A DNA stretch of 33,536 nt from Chitinophagales bacterium (GTDB lineage Bacteria; Bacteroidota; Bacteroidia; Chitinophagales; UBA2359): positions 1 to 33,536 of the forward strand of contig JAEUUX010000170.1 in assembly GCA_016787295.1 (NCBI GenBank), read 5' to 3'. Below the pieces are notes generated by a model, which saw nothing but the letters and a program-made list of their open reading frames with translations, ran no database searches and was not told the origin of the DNA. The translations under genes were made by a program, and so were the position numbers. Positions 33,398-33,536 of this stretch are shown one piece after another. Positions within the stretch are counted from its first letter, which is position 1. Each line of letters begins with the position of its first letter.

Positions 33398-33536
33398 ACT
33401 AACGATTCATTACTATGAAGCAACGATTCATTACTATGAAGCAACGATTCATTACTATGAAGCAACGATTCATTACTATGAAGCAACGATTCATTACTAT
33501 GAAGCAACGATTCATTACTATGAAGCAACGATTCAT
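33398..33536. repeat. 21-bp tandem repeat array, right end
   Basis: Units start at 33412, 33433, 33454, 33475, 33496 and 33517, after a partial unit from 33398. The unit is the same 16-bp core as the left array (ATTACTATGAAGCAAC), here followed by GATTC instead of TTTTC. Orientation is the same as on the left. The last unit is cut by the end of the window. Confidence 0.95.

Noticed and set aside
1-33536. Complete circular plasmid, suggested by related repeats at both ends
   Set aside because: The two arrays differ in every unit's tail, and the window carries core chromosomal genes (miaA, lepB, rluD) with no replication gene.

Overview
This window reads as an AT-rich chromosomal contig from a member of the Bacteroidota. 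The support is a type IX secretion C-terminal sorting domain on the PhoD-like phosphatase, TAnnTTTGC promoter boxes of the Bacteroidota sigma factor upstream of several genes, few strong Shine-Dalgarno sites, and Bacteroidota-style repetitive intergenic DNA. It carries housekeeping genes (miaA, lepB, rluD, an rluB-like gene), so it is chromosomal rather than a plasmid. Both ends lie inside a 21-bp tandem repeat, which looks like the reason the contig stops.

Layout. 1-138: 21-bp repeat array. 274-735: small Bacteroidota protein of unknown function. 909-8631, minus strand: an SGNH/AlgJ-like protein and its MBOAT O-acyltransferase partner (the latter broken by a -1 frameshift in an A8 run), a GT-C/TPR membrane protein, a secreted PhoD-like phosphatase and a ferredoxin-reductase-type flavoprotein. 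8860-14243, plus strand: an RluB-like pseudouridine synthase with a long Gly/Tyr/Asn/Arg repeat extension, a 2,4-dienoyl-CoA-reductase-like SDR, signal peptidase I, a DUF1569 protein and MiaA. 14304-16712 and 18372-20040: two large non-coding blocks of modular repeats (about 126, 168 and 252 bp) on either side of rluD (17097-18218). 20154-23345: a secreted BNR/sortilin-like repeat protein. 23437-23655: a strong terminator and a 42-bp repeat array.

23752-33293, minus strand, is a defence region. A complete type III-B effector operon (cmr1, cas10/cmr2, cmr3, cmr4, cmr5, cmr6) has an MntA/HepT-type nucleotidyltransferase-HEPN pair inserted between cmr1 and cas10. Its own TAnnTTTGC promoter precedes cmr1. 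Upstream lie a small two-helix membrane protein gene interrupted by an in-frame TAA, a CorA-like membrane protein and a WDGH-domain protein. Cas10 has a GGDD cyclase motif but no HD nuclease domain. With CorA next door, this suggests a signalling type III system of the SAM-AMP/CorA kind characterised in Bacteroides fragilis. No CRISPR array, cas6, cas1/cas2 or recognisable signal-degrading enzyme is present here.

The least expected features are the toxin-antitoxin-like pair translationally coupled to cas10, the interrupted membrane gene next to corA, the homopolymer frameshift in the MBOAT gene, and the repeat blocks, whose module lengths are nearly all multiples of 42 bp and whose 168-bp units strictly alternate between two variants in one block. 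No tRNA or rRNA gene was seen. All identifications come from reading motifs by eye; no database search was run.
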